Shown: in pieces, positions 1 through 7,473 of the stretch
Numbering within the stretch: position 1 is the stretch's first letter
Layout of the letters: every line of letters begins with the position of its first letter
Source of the DNA: Acidimicrobiia bacterium
GTDB taxonomy: Bacteria > Actinomycetota > Acidimicrobiia > Spongiisociales > SHLN01
DNA: 20,614 bases
Assembly: GCA_030623545.1 (NCBI GenBank)
Contig: JAUXLW010000002.1
Location: 1 to 20,614, forward strand
Direction: 5' to 3'
The notes under the pieces: generated by a model
Told to the model about the DNA's origin: nothing
What the model saw: only the letters and a program-made list of their open reading frames with translations
Database searches by the model: none
Program-made: the position numbers and the translations under genes

Positions 1-53
1 GAGGGTCTCGGGTGGCTCGACGCTCTCCTCGACCTCCGAAGGAGGCCGCCAAA

Positions 54-491
54 GTGGTCTACGGCCGCACCACTGAACTACCCGAATGGGCGGCTCAGTG
101 GGCGACCGCTATGGCCGAACGCCTCGACGTGAAAGCTTTCATCGAGGATGTCGGCGAAGACCGTCCTACCATCCGTTTCGAGGCCGTAGTCGACCTCAAC
201 GATGCACGCTCCTTAGAGCATGCATCGTCGGACGGTTACATCATGCCGTGCATGTCGCCGCCGCCTCCCGGCATGGCCGGCAGGGCCTCCTCCTTCTCCT
301 CGGCCACAATCGCCTCTGTGGTGATGAGTAGCCCGGCGATCGAAGCAGCATTCTGCAGCGTCGAACGAGTGACCTTGACCGGGTCGATGATCCCGGCTTT
401 CGTCAGATCTTCGTACTCACCGGTCTGGGCATTGAAGCCGTGCTTGGCATCGAGACCCTTAACGGCTTCGACTACCACGCCGCCCTCATAG
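54..491 (+). CDS. Possible small ORF of unknown function, antisense to the groEL 3' end
   Basis: A GTG codon at 54 is preceded by a very strong Shine-Dalgarno sequence (AAGGAGG, 39-45, 8 nt spacing) and opens a 145-codon frame. The first 60 or so codons read like real protein (start MVYGRTTELPEWAAQW, then DVKAFIEDVGEDRPTIRF) and show GC-rich third positions. From 236 onward the frame is only the antisense of the groEL C-terminus and looks like shadow sequence. The 199-228 hairpin also lies inside the frame. I do not recognise the protein. It may be a real gene with a frameshift or missed stop near 230, a truncated gene converging on groEL, or chance. No membrane segment or known motif is visible. 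Confidence 0.25.
   Translation: MVYGRTTELPEWAAQWATAMAERLDVKAFIEDVGEDRPTIRFEAVVDLNDARSLEHASSDGYIMPCMSPPPPGMAGRASSFSSATIASVVMSSPAIEAAFCSVERVTLTGSMIPAFVRSSYSPVWALKPCLASRPLTASTTTPPS
199..228 (-). terminator. Hairpin just downstream of groEL, probable terminator
   Basis: A 13-bp stem (arms 199-211 and 216-228, loop 212-215) starts about 8 nt after the groEL stop. One position is G-U when read as minus-strand RNA and C-A when read as plus-strand RNA, so the stem is better on the groEL strand. No T-tract follows, which is common for actinobacterial terminators. A role in ending groESL transcription is inferred. Confidence 0.45.
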
Positions 492-1870
492 CCGGCATTG
501 ATGGCGATCTGACGGAGCGGGGCTTCGAGCGACTTGACAATGATCCGGCGTCCGGCCTTCTCATCGTCGGTTCCGCCCCGAAGCTTCTCTACAGCATCCT
601 TGGCTCGAAGCATCGGTACTCCACCACCGGGAAGGATCCCCTCCTCGACAGCGGCACGGGTCGCCTGAATGGCGTCCTCAATGCGATGCTTGCGCTCTTT
701 GAGCTCGACCTCGGTGGCAGCACCAATTTTGATGACGGCCACTCCGCCAGAGAGCTTGGCAAGGCGCTCAGCGAGCTTCTCCCGGTCCCAATCGGAATCG
801 GAATCCTCGATCTCACGGCGGATCTGTGCGACCCTGCCATCTACGTCGGACTTCTTCCCACCGCCTTCGACGATGGTGGTGTTGTCCTTAGTGATGACGA
901 TCTTGCGGGCAGAACCAAGCAGGTCGAGAGTTGCATTCTCAAGCTTCAGGCCCACCTCTTCCGAAACCACGGTTGCGCCCGTGAGAATCGCGATGTCCTG
1001 AAGCATGGCCTTGCGCCGCTCTCCAAACCCGGGGGCCTTGACGGCAGCCGACATGAAGGTGCCGCGGATCTTGTTGACGACCAGCGTGGCGAGGGCCTCG
1101 CCCTCGACATCCTCAGCGATCAGCAAAAGCGGCTTGCCGGATTGCATGATCTTCTCCAGCACCGGTAGCAGATCCTGTACGGCGGTCACCTTCTGATTGG
1201 CAATGAGGATGTGCGGGTCTTCCATTACGGCCTCTTGCCGATCTACGTCTGTGATGAAGTACGGGGAGATGTAGCCCTTGTCGAACTGCATGCCCTCCGT
1301 GAATTCCAGCTCGACCCCAAAGGTCTGGCTGTCCTCAACGGTGATGACGCCTTCATTCCCGACCCGATCCATGGCCTCGGCAATACGATCGCCGATAACC
1401 TCATCGGCTGCCGAGTTGGCTGCGACATAGGCAATCTTGGCTTTGTCCTTGGCACCCACCGCTTCGGCGGAGTCAATGAAATAGCTGACTGCCGCCTCCA
1501 CGGCCTGCTCGATGCCACGCTTCAGCTCCATAGGGTTGGCGCCGGCTGAGACAAACCGCAGGCCTTCGCGCACCATTGCCTGGGCCAGAACCGTCGCCGT
1601 GGTGGTGCCGTCACCGGCCACGTCATTGGTCTTGTTAGCGACTTCCTTGGCAAGCTGCGCCCCCATGTTCTCCCACGGGTCCTCCAGCTCGATCTCTTTG
1701 GCGATAGTCACGCCGTCATTGGTGATTGTGGGTGCACCCCACTTCTTTTCGAGGAGCACGTTGCGGCCCTTGGGGCCCAGCGTGACCTTTACAGTGTCGG
1801 CGAGTTGGTCAACACCACTCTGTAACGCCTGGCGTGCTTCCTCGTCGAACTTCAGTACTTTGGCTGCCAT
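236..1870 (-). CDS. groEL: Chaperonin GroEL (Hsp60)
   Basis: ATP-driven cytosolic chaperonin that folds proteins inside a double-ring cage capped by GroES. The 544-residue length is normal for the family. The N-terminus (MAAKVLKFDEEAR) is typical, TLGPKGRNVLL at 30-40 forms part of the nucleotide site, and the catalytic GDGTTT motif is at 86-91 (Asp87). The tail ends in GGGGDMHGMM, the Gly/Met type rather than the His-rich tail of the mycobacterial GroEL1 encoded next to groES. The ATG at 1870 has AGGAG about 8 nt upstream. It follows groES by 8 nt, so the two are one operon under the CIRCE-bearing promoter. Identification is certain. Confidence 0.98.
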   Translation of the reverse strand: MAAKVLKFDEEARQALQSGVDQLADTVKVTLGPKGRNVLLEKKWGAPTITNDGVTIAKEIELEDPWENMGAQLAKEVANKTNDVAGDGTTTATVLAQAMVREGLRFVSAGANPMELKRGIEQAVEAAVSYFIDSAEAVGAKDKAKIAYVAANSAADEVIGDRIAEAMDRVGNEGVITVEDSQTFGVELEFTEGMQFDKGYISPYFITDVDRQEAVMEDPHILIANQKVTAVQDLLPVLEKIMQSGKPLLLIAEDVEGEALATLVVNKIRGTFMSAAVKAPGFGERRKAMLQDIAILTGATVVSEEVGLKLENATLDLLGSARKIVITKDNTTIVEGGGKKSDVDGRVAQIRREIEDSDSDWDREKLAERLAKLSGGVAVIKIGAATEVELKERKHRIEDAIQATRAAVEEGILPGGGVPMLRAKDAVEKLRGGTDDEKAGRRIIVKSLEAPLRQIAINAGYEGGVVVEAVKGLDAKHGFNAQTGEYEDLTKAGIIDPVKVTRSTLQNAASIAGLLITTEAIVAEEKEEALPAMPGGGGDMHGMM

Positions 1871-1878
1871 TTACTCTC

Positions 1879-2166
1879 CTAGCCGATGACCGCGAGCACG
1901 TCGCGGGCGGACAGGATCAGAAACTCCTGGCCTTCGAATTTGATTTCTGTGCCGCCGTACTTGGAGTAAACGACGACGTCACCCTTCTTCACATCCATGG
2001 GGATGCGATCGCCGTCCTCAAACTCTCCAGGCCCTACGGCGAAAACGTCTCCCAGCTGCGGCTTTTCTTTAGCCGTATCAGGAATGACGAGACCAGACGC
2101 TGTGGTCGAGTTGTCGTCATCCTTGGGTTTCACGATGATGCGGTCGCCCAATGGCTTCAGCTCCAT
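1879..2166 (-). CDS. groES: Co-chaperonin GroES (Hsp10)
   Basis: Seven-subunit lid that caps the GroEL cavity and triggers substrate folding. The 95-residue product matches the family length and keeps the N-terminal core (MELKPLGDRIIVKP), the mobile-loop region (about 18-35, with TASGLVIPDTAKEKP) and the C-terminal FLILSARDVLAVIG. I chose the ATG at 2166 because AAGGAGGGG (about 2173-2181) sits at ideal spacing. The upstream in-frame start at 2187 would add seven residues and lie inside the CIRCE operator. It is the first gene of the groESL operon. Confidence 0.97.
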   Translation of the reverse strand: MELKPLGDRIIVKPKDDDNSTTASGLVIPDTAKEKPQLGDVFAVGPGEFEDGDRIPMDVKKGDVVVYSKYGGTEIKFEGQEFLILSARDVLAVIG

Positions 2167-2180
2167 GTGTTTCCCCTCCT

Positions 2181-2207
2181 TTAGCACTCGTGTCTTGCGA
2201 GCGCTAA
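2181..2207 (-). promoter_or_regulatory. CIRCE operator (HrcA-binding site) for groESL
   Basis: TTAGCACTC (2181-2189), a 9-nt spacer and GAGCGCTAA (2199-2207) match the CIRCE consensus TTAGCACTC-N9-GAGTGCTAA with one mismatch. HrcA bound here represses groE genes until heat stress; that role is established for the family. The operator overlaps the predicted -10 element, the likely transcription start and the first bases of the groES ribosome binding site. The hrcA gene is not in the window. Confidence 0.92.
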
Positions 2208-2236
2208 ATATAGCAGTCTCGAGGGGAGAGTGCTAA
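2207..2236 (-). promoter_or_regulatory. Predicted groESL promoter with an extra CIRCE half-site
   Basis: Read on the minus strand, TTAGCA (2236-2231) is separated by 18 nt from TATATT (2212-2207). These are plausible -35 and -10 hexamers (4/6 and 5/6 to consensus). The -35 lies inside a perfect CIRCE half-site, GAGTGCTAA at 2228-2236 on the plus strand. The promoter sits in the 87-nt space between the tsaD stop and the groES start. Confidence 0.6.
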
Positions 2237-2253
2237 CTTTATTTCGGAGCTTC

Positions 2254-3270
2254 TCAGGCCCCCAGCCGAAGGCTCACGCTGACGTCCGAGCCCAGATCCG
2301 TAGTCTCGCCCCGGGTCAACCGCTGGGCTCCGGCCATGGCGATCATCGCCCCATTGTCGGTGCACAGCTCGGTGTCGGGAATGAACAACTTCACTCCCCT
2401 GGCCGACGACTCCTCTTCGAGACGTTGCCGCAGACGCCGGTTGGCCATCACCCCTCCCCCACCCCCCACGACCTTCACACCCATGGCATCCACCGCATTG
2501 AAGGTCTTCTCCACCAGCACATCAACGACGGCTTCTTGCAGCGAGGCCGCCACGTCGGAGATGGCAGGCAAGGTGCCGGCATCACGATGTTCACGCACAT
2601 AGGTAATCAACGAAGTCTTCAGGCCCGAGAAGGAAAAGTCGTAAGGGCGGTCCGCCAGGGCGCGAGGAAATGCCACAGCGGCCGGGTCTCCGCTCTCGGC
2701 CTCGCGGTCGATCGCCGGACCACCCGGATAGCCGAGGCCGAGGAAGCGCGCCGTCTTATCGAGGGCTTCTCCTGCGGCATCGTCGATGGTCGCCCCCAGC
2801 GACTCATACTCGCCCCACGCTTTCATATGGATGACGACGGTATGGCCGCCGGAGGCCAGCAGCACTACGGCCGGAGGCTCGAAGCCGGCGTTACTCAGCA
2901 TGGGAGCCAGCAGGTGGCCCTCGAGGTGATTGACGCCGACAAAGGGCTTGTCGAGCGCCCACGCCAACGATTTAGCAAAGGCGTAGCCCACGACCAGCGC
3001 CCCGACCAGCCCCGGGCCCCGGGTCGCCGCCACCCCATCCAGATCGGACTGATGGAGGCCGGCCTGAGCAAGGGCCCGATGGGTTAGGTACCTGATGGCC
3101 TCGACGTGTGCCCGGGCTGCCACCTCGGGGACAACGCCTCCGAAACGGGCGTGTTGATCCACCTGCGAAGCCAGAACATTGGATAGCAATTTGCTGCCGG
3201 CCACCACACCGATCCCGGTTTCGTCGCAACTTGTCTCAATGCCAAGAACCACCGGGCTCTCATCGCTCAT
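2254..3270 (-). CDS. tsaD: tRNA t6A37 threonylcarbamoyltransferase TsaD (Kae1/Gcp/YgjD)
   Basis: Transfers the threonylcarbamoyl group from threonylcarbamoyl-AMP to A37 of ANN-decoding tRNAs, acting with TsaB and TsaE. The 338-residue length is typical. Visible motifs are the N-terminal ASKHA phosphate loop (LGIETSCDETG, 9-19), the metal-binding NHLEGH (114-119, His115 and His119), SGGHT at 140-144 and the C-terminal CTDNGAMIA with its metal-binding Asp. The ATG at 3270 overlaps the rimI stop as ATGA, so translation is probably coupled. It ends the eight-gene packed cluster, just upstream of the groESL promoter. Confidence 0.97.
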   Translation of the reverse strand: MSDESPVVLGIETSCDETGIGVVAGSKLLSNVLASQVDQHARFGGVVPEVAARAHVEAIRYLTHRALAQAGLHQSDLDGVAATRGPGLVGALVVGYAFAKSLAWALDKPFVGVNHLEGHLLAPMLSNAGFEPPAVVLLASGGHTVVIHMKAWGEYESLGATIDDAAGEALDKTARFLGLGYPGGPAIDREAESGDPAAVAFPRALADRPYDFSFSGLKTSLITYVREHRDAGTLPAISDVAASLQEAVVDVLVEKTFNAVDAMGVKVVGGGGGVMANRRLRQRLEEESSARGVKLFIPDTELCTDNGAMIAMAGAQRLTRGETTDLGSDVSVSLRLGA

Positions 3271-3764
3271 AGCGCGGTCCTCATCTCGTCGAGTGTGCCC
3301 TCATAGCCGGCAGAGTCGATGTCGATGGCCCACATCACCAGCGCATCCTCGGTCCGGTAGTAATCGCGGCGAAGGCCGACCCCCTCAAAGCCGAATTTCC
3401 GATAGAGCCGCTGGGCGGCCTGGTTCGAGCTCCGCACCTCGAGGGTGAGATTGCGGGCTCCGCGTTCTTTTGCGGCCTGAATCAGTGAGACCATGAGCAG
3501 CGATCCCACTCCTTTCTGTCTCTCCTCCGGTATCACTGCCAGCGTCACGATGTGGGCATCTTCGCCCAGCAGCATCACGCCTCCGTACCCGCAGAGCGTC
3601 TTGCCTCGCTCGACCGCCAGATAGACCCGGCCCGGCTCAGCGAACTCCTTTCGAAAAAGCTCCAATGGCCAGGGTTCGGTGAACGACGCGGCTTCGACGC
3701 CGGCGACCGTCTGCAGGTCATCTGCCGTCAGTGGGCGCACAGTGAAGCTCAGCCCTGTTTCCAA
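3267..3764 (-). CDS. rimI: GNAT N-acetyltransferase RimI
   Basis: GNAT-family acetyltransferase; RimI acetylates the N-terminal alanine of ribosomal protein S18 and often has broader N-terminal activity. At 165 residues it is slightly longer than E. coli RimI. The acetyl-CoA loop RQKGVG is at 82-87, and the diagnostic RimI block runs from LEVRSSN (108-114) to LYRKFGF (120-126), followed by YYRTEDA (135-141). The start is a TTG at 3764 with GGAGG 6 nt upstream, giving a 16-nt overlap with tsaB. The tsaB-rimI-tsaD neighbourhood is the classic actinobacterial arrangement. Confidence 0.93.
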   Translation of the reverse strand: METGLSFTVRPLTADDLQTVAGVEAASFTEPWPLELFRKEFAEPGRVYLAVERGKTLCGYGGVMLLGEDAHIVTLAVIPEERQKGVGSLLMVSLIQAAKERGARNLTLEVRSSNQAAQRLYRKFGFEGVGLRRDYYRTEDALVMWAIDIDSAGYEGTLDEMRTAL

Positions 3765-4459
3765 GCGGCCTCCTCCCGAAAGTCCTTCCAGTTGATGACG
3801 ACGTCCGGCTCCCGCAGGTATAAGGGACGGACCTCATCGGGCGCAGCCGGCTCCCCGCGAGCAAGCCGACCCGCAGCTAGTTCGAGTAAGACGTCGGCGC
3901 TCGGCCATCGAGGGCGGCCGGTCCTCACCCGATGCAAGCCGCGTAGCGTCCCATCGGGAAGAGCCTGGTGGTCGCCGACGACAAGGATGTCGCTGTCGGT
4001 TGCGTCGAGCAGCCCGGCAAAGCCTGCCGGGCTCACCACCTCGGGCGCACCCTCCTTCATCACTCCACCGGGCACCGGCCGGTAGGCGGCTACCGCGACC
4101 TCCTCACGACGCATGTCGACCACGGGCCAAATCATCCGGTGGCCGGTGGCAGCCCTGAATGCCAGGGCGTCGAGGGAGGTAAGACCGACGAGCTGGGCCC
4201 CCGTCGCTGCCGCCACGCCCTGGGCTGTGGCCAAACCAGCCCTGATACCGGTGAACAGCCCGGGACCAACATCGACCACCACCGCGTCGATGTCGGCCGG
4301 CTTCCAACCGGTTTGTTTGAAGCAGAACTCCATGGCAGGGACCAGAAAGCCAACGTGGCCCCGACGATCCACCTGAAACGACATAGCGAGGAGCTCATCG
4401 TCGACACCAAGGGCGACGGACGAAGCCGGAGTTGCGGTCTCGATGGCGAGAATCTTCAT
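3749..4459 (-). CDS. tsaB: t6A biosynthesis scaffold protein TsaB (YeaZ)
   Basis: ASKHA-fold partner that dimerises with TsaD and recruits TsaE for t6A synthesis. It has no catalytic metal site of its own. The 236-residue product starts MKILAIETATPASSVALG and carries the hallmark GPGLFTGIRAG (65-75). The C-terminal half is variable, as usual for the family. The ATG at 4459 overlaps the tsaE stop in an ATGA quartet. The gene lies between its two partners' genes in one packed operon. Confidence 0.95.
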   Translation of the reverse strand: MKILAIETATPASSVALGVDDELLAMSFQVDRRGHVGFLVPAMEFCFKQTGWKPADIDAVVVDVGPGLFTGIRAGLATAQGVAAATGAQLVGLTSLDALAFRAATGHRMIWPVVDMRREEVAVAAYRPVPGGVMKEGAPEVVSPAGFAGLLDATDSDILVVGDHQALPDGTLRGLHRVRTGRPRWPSADVLLELAAGRLARGEPAAPDEVRPLYLREPDVVINWKDFREEAAWKQG

Positions 4460-4911
4460 AACTCCAGCTCCTCGAGCGGACGGTCGCTCCAGTCGCCGAG
4501 GGGATCGAAGCGCAATATTCGGGTGTCCTGCCCACTGACCTCGAGATGGACTACGAGCCGGCTCGCCGGCATCGATTGCTCAACCGCCGTTCCCCATTCG
4601 ATCATCAGAACCCCATCGGCCGCCTCTTCAATCAGGTCAAGGTCGGCCACCTCCCCCAGCGTGTCCATCCGATACACGTCGGCGTGGGTCAGCGGCACGA
4701 GGCCACTGTATGTGCGAGCGAGAATGAACGTGGGACTGGTTATTTCCTCGTCGACTCCCAGACCCTCGGCGACACCAGCGATGAATGTGGTTTTTCCGGC
4801 GCCGAGGTCACCCTCTATCAGGACCACATCACCTGGTCGCAGCAGGCTCGCCAACCGCCTCCCCACAGCCATCGTCTCGGCCGGGCCGGTGCACCGTATC
4901 TCCACGCCCAT
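4456..4911 (-). CDS. tsaE: t6A biosynthesis ATPase TsaE (YjeE)
   Basis: P-loop ATPase that resets the TsaB-TsaD complex during t6A synthesis. The 151-residue protein has Walker A GDLGAGKTT at 34-42, the conserved SPTF at 59-62, HADVYR at 76-81 and the IEW motif near 103-105. The ATG at 4911 shares its A with the TGA stop of the upstream uracil-DNA glycosylase gene (TGATG). Confidence 0.96.
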   Translation of the reverse strand: MGVEIRCTGPAETMAVGRRLASLLRPGDVVLIEGDLGAGKTTFIAGVAEGLGVDEEITSPTFILARTYSGLVPLTHADVYRMDTLGEVADLDLIEEAADGVLMIEWGTAVEQSMPASRLVVHLEVSGQDTRILRFDPLGDWSDRPLEELEL

Positions 4912-5507
4912 CAGAACAGCTCGGCTTGCTCAGGCTGTCGGTTGGCGATCACGCTCAAGGCCAGCTCGATGTCGGCTTGCATCTGCTCGACCACCTGGGA
5001 TCTACCCCGCAATGCCGCCGCAGGATGGAAGGTTGGCACTACATGCCGCCCCCACCACGGATAGGCCTGGCCTCTCATGCGGGTGATCCCCACTTCCGTC
5101 TTGAGCAGCAGCTTGGTCGAGAAGTTCCCCAGCGTGATCACCACCGCGGGATCCACTAGCCGAATCTGCTCTGCCAGGTAACCCTTGCACTCATCGATCT
5201 CGTCCTGACGGGGATCACGGTTCCCCGGCGGACGACACTTAACGACGTTGGCGATGTAGACCTGGGATCGGCTGAGCCCGACGGCCTCTAGCAACGAGGA
5301 GAGAAGCTCTCCCGACCTCCCCACAAAGGGCAATCCCTGCTCGTCCTCGTGCTGACCGGGGCCTTCGCCGATGAACATCAGGTCGGCCTCGGGGTTGCCT
5401 TCACCGAAAACCACGTTGGTCCGGCCTTCATGCAACCGACAACGCACGCAACCGGCCGCTTCTTTAGCGAGCAGCTGCAGGGCGGCCTTGTTCTCTTCGG
5501 TGTTCAT
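4911..5507 (-). CDS. Type 4 uracil-DNA glycosylase with iron-sulfur cluster
   Basis: Removes uracil from DNA to begin base-excision repair. The 198-residue product shows the four 4Fe-4S ligand cysteines expected of family 4: C20-X2-C23 and C91/C107. It also shows motif 1 GEGPG (47-51), FVGRSGELL (61-69) and the C-terminal FHPAA (160-164). Family 4 is common in actinobacteria, thermophiles and archaea. The start overlaps the peptidase stop by ATGA and the stop overlaps tsaE. UDG is not a standard member of the tsaE-alr cluster, so its place here looks like a lineage-specific insertion; no functional link with t6A is implied. Confidence 0.95.
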   Translation of the reverse strand: MNTEENKAALQLLAKEAAGCVRCRLHEGRTNVVFGEGNPEADLMFIGEGPGQHEDEQGLPFVGRSGELLSSLLEAVGLSRSQVYIANVVKCRPPGNRDPRQDEIDECKGYLAEQIRLVDPAVVITLGNFSTKLLLKTEVGITRMRGQAYPWWGRHVVPTFHPAAALRGRSQVVEQMQADIELALSVIANRQPEQAELF

Positions 5508-6388
5508 CCCTCTTCCTCTGTTGCCCGCACAGCAGCCTCAATGGCGTCCCCCACAGCCAGGAAGGCGGCCTCGCCCACTGCATCGAGGTCGTCCTCCACT
5601 TCACCGCACGAAACTGCGAAGGCAACGTCGCCATCATATCGAGTGTGGCCGGGACGGACGCAGGCACCTATGGCGTCATGCGCCCGCACGTTGAGCCGCA
5701 TCAGGTCGTTACGGCTCAGGCGGGCATCCGTTGCCATTACGACCAGTGTCGTATTCTCGAGCACGGCCGGCTCGAAGCCGGGTGACCCGGGACGCATTGG
5801 GCCCCCGGTGAGCGGCTCCCCTTCGAGGCTAAAGACGTCCCCCACGGAGTTGACCACCGCCATCGCGCCCACAGTGCACGAGCCCGCGGTGCTTGCCGCC
5901 GATCCCAGCCCTCCCGGCCGCATGTGATCCCAACCTCGCCAGCCGGCGACCGTCGCTCCGGTCCCGGCCCCCACGGCTCCCATAGCCACAGGATCGTGAC
6001 TTATCGACTGGTAAGCCGCTGCGCCCTCCTCCGCTCCGGGCCGGGCATCAGGGCTTCCGGCGAAGAAGTCATAGATAACGGCTGTCGGAACGATCGGCAC
6101 GAGACCGTGAGGTGTCGGGTGGCCCCTGCCATCGGCCTCAAGGGCACGGACAACTCCATCTGCGGTTGCCAGGCCGAAGACACTTCCGCCGGTGAGGACG
6201 ATGCCCTGGATCTGCTCGACCCGCATGCCGGGGTTCAGCAGTGCCAGCTCTCGACTCCCCGGGGCCGCCCCGCGAACCTCAACGGCAGCCCGATTCGGCT
6301 CCGGAAAGGTGATGACGGTGACCCCGGTCTTGCCGACAGAGTCGGTCCAGTGGCCGACCCCGACGCCGGAGACCGATGTCAAGGTCAT
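5504..6388 (-). CDS. P1 family (DmpA-like, S58) self-processing aminopeptidase
   Basis: N-terminal nucleophile hydrolase related to DmpA/BapA aminopeptidases and to mycobacterial Rv1333-type proteins. Family members self-cleave to expose a catalytic Ser or Thr. In the 294-residue sequence the Gly-rich core GIVLTGGSVFGLATADGV is at 62-79. ENTTLVVMATDA at 211-222 marks the predicted cleavage point between Asn212 and Thr213. The last 80 residues would be the small subunit. The true substrate cannot be read from sequence; beta-peptides, D-amino-acid peptides and pantothenate-type amides are known for relatives. It overlaps alr and the UDG gene by ATGA on both sides. Confidence 0.9.
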   Translation of the reverse strand: MTLTSVSGVGVGHWTDSVGKTGVTVITFPEPNRAAVEVRGAAPGSRELALLNPGMRVEQIQGIVLTGGSVFGLATADGVVRALEADGRGHPTPHGLVPIVPTAVIYDFFAGSPDARPGAEEGAAAYQSISHDPVAMGAVGAGTGATVAGWRGWDHMRPGGLGSAASTAGSCTVGAMAVVNSVGDVFSLEGEPLTGGPMRPGSPGFEPAVLENTTLVVMATDARLSRNDLMRLNVRAHDAIGACVRPGHTRYDGDVAFAVSCGEVEDDLDAVGEAAFLAVGDAIEAAVRATEEEG

Positions 6389-7473
6389 TCCTGGTACCGG
6401 CGCGGAAGGCGGGGCCCGAAGCCACAGAGGATTTCCCAGCTAACGGTGTCGAGAAGCCCGGCCCACTCGTCGGCCTCGATGGTCTCCTCTCCCTGAGCCC
6501 CGAGTAGAACGACCTCGTCCCCCACCGCGACTTCGTCAGAGCCCACGATAATGATCTGGTCCATCGTTACCGACCCTGCATAGGGCCGCCGCTTTCCACC
6601 GATGAGCACCGAACCGCCCACACGGGAAAGCCGCCGGGTTACGCCGTCGGCGTACCCGATAGGAACCGTGGCCACCACTCCGTCCTCTTCGAGCGGGCGA
6701 ATGCGGCCGTAAGAAGGCCGGGAGCCGGCAGGAAGTTGTTGGACATAGGCCACCCGGGAGACAATCCGCATCGCCGGCCGTAACTCCACTACGTCCCGGC
6801 ACTCGGGACTTGGATAGCAACCGTACATCGCCAGGCCGATGCGCACCATGTCCCAGCGACTCTCGGGGTAGAGCAGCGCTCCCGCTGAGTTGGCGGCGTG
6901 CACGATTCCCGGGTCGATCCCCTCCCCGCGCACCGCTTCCACCAGACGCGCCAGTTGGTCAATTTGTTGTTTGGTGAATTCAGCGTTGCCCTCTGCATCG
7001 GGGAAGTGAGTCCACAAGCCCCCCAGCTGCGATTTCTCATTCAGGCTGCGAGCAATCTCGAGGGCCGCAGTGTGATCGGCGCCCACCCTGTGCATGCCGG
7101 TGTCGAGTTTTACATGAGGGGCGATTGGCCCCTCCCCGATTTTGCGGAGAGCCGGCAGGAAGTCTCCGGTGTATCCCGTCGGAGTGAGCTGGTAACGGTG
7201 GGCTTCCTCGAGGTCGCTCGCCAGCGGCTCGGACAGCAGGAGAATCGGCGCGCTCAGGTCCGCTTCTCGTAGCCGGATCCCCTCCGCAACAGTGGCCACT
7301 GCCAACCAGGTTGCTCCGGCCTCCAGCGCCGCCTCGGCAACCGGGACGTCGCCGTGGCCGTAGGCATCAGCTTTGACCACCGCCGCGATCGCCGCCGGGC
7401 TGACTACTTCGGCTATGGATCTCACGTTGTGCCGGATGGCCCCGAGGTCGATCTCCACCCAGGAGGGTCTCAT
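6385..7473 (-). CDS. alr: Alanine racemase
   Basis: PLP enzyme that interconverts L- and D-alanine and supplies D-alanine for peptidoglycan. The 362-residue protein has the PLP lysine in VVKADAYGHG (Lys34), KLDTGMHRVG at 122-131 and the second catalytic base Tyr274 in PIGYADGVTRR. The ATG at 7473 overlaps the nnr stop (ATGA). The nnr-alr-tsaE order is as in mycobacteria, except that a P1 peptidase and a UDG gene have come between alr and tsaE. Confidence 0.97.
   Translation of the reverse strand: MRPSWVEIDLGAIRHNVRSIAEVVSPAAIAAVVKADAYGHGDVPVAEAALEAGATWLAVATVAEGIRLREADLSAPILLLSEPLASDLEEAHRYQLTPTGYTGDFLPALRKIGEGPIAPHVKLDTGMHRVGADHTAALEIARSLNEKSQLGGLWTHFPDAEGNAEFTKQQIDQLARLVEAVRGEGIDPGIVHAANSAGALLYPESRWDMVRIGLAMYGCYPSPECRDVVELRPAMRIVSRVAYVQQLPAGSRPSYGRIRPLEEDGVVATVPIGYADGVTRRLSRVGGSVLIGGKRRPYAGSVTMDQIIIVGSDEVAVGDEVVLLGAQGEETIEADEWAGLLDTVSWEILCGFGPRLPRRYQE

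Noticed and set aside
440..1168. Long plus-strand frame inside groEL
   Set aside because: Exact antisense of a fully conserved groEL; its translation looks like a shadow and has no ribosome binding site of note.
2167..2187. Longer groES start at 2187
   Set aside because: It would lie in the CIRCE operator and the ribosome binding site; ATG 2166 has ideal spacing and matches the family N-terminus.
3968..5086. 372-codon plus-strand frame across tsaB, tsaE and the UDG gene
   Set aside because: It crosses three real minus-strand genes with clear motifs and overlaps, so it is a GC-rich shadow frame.
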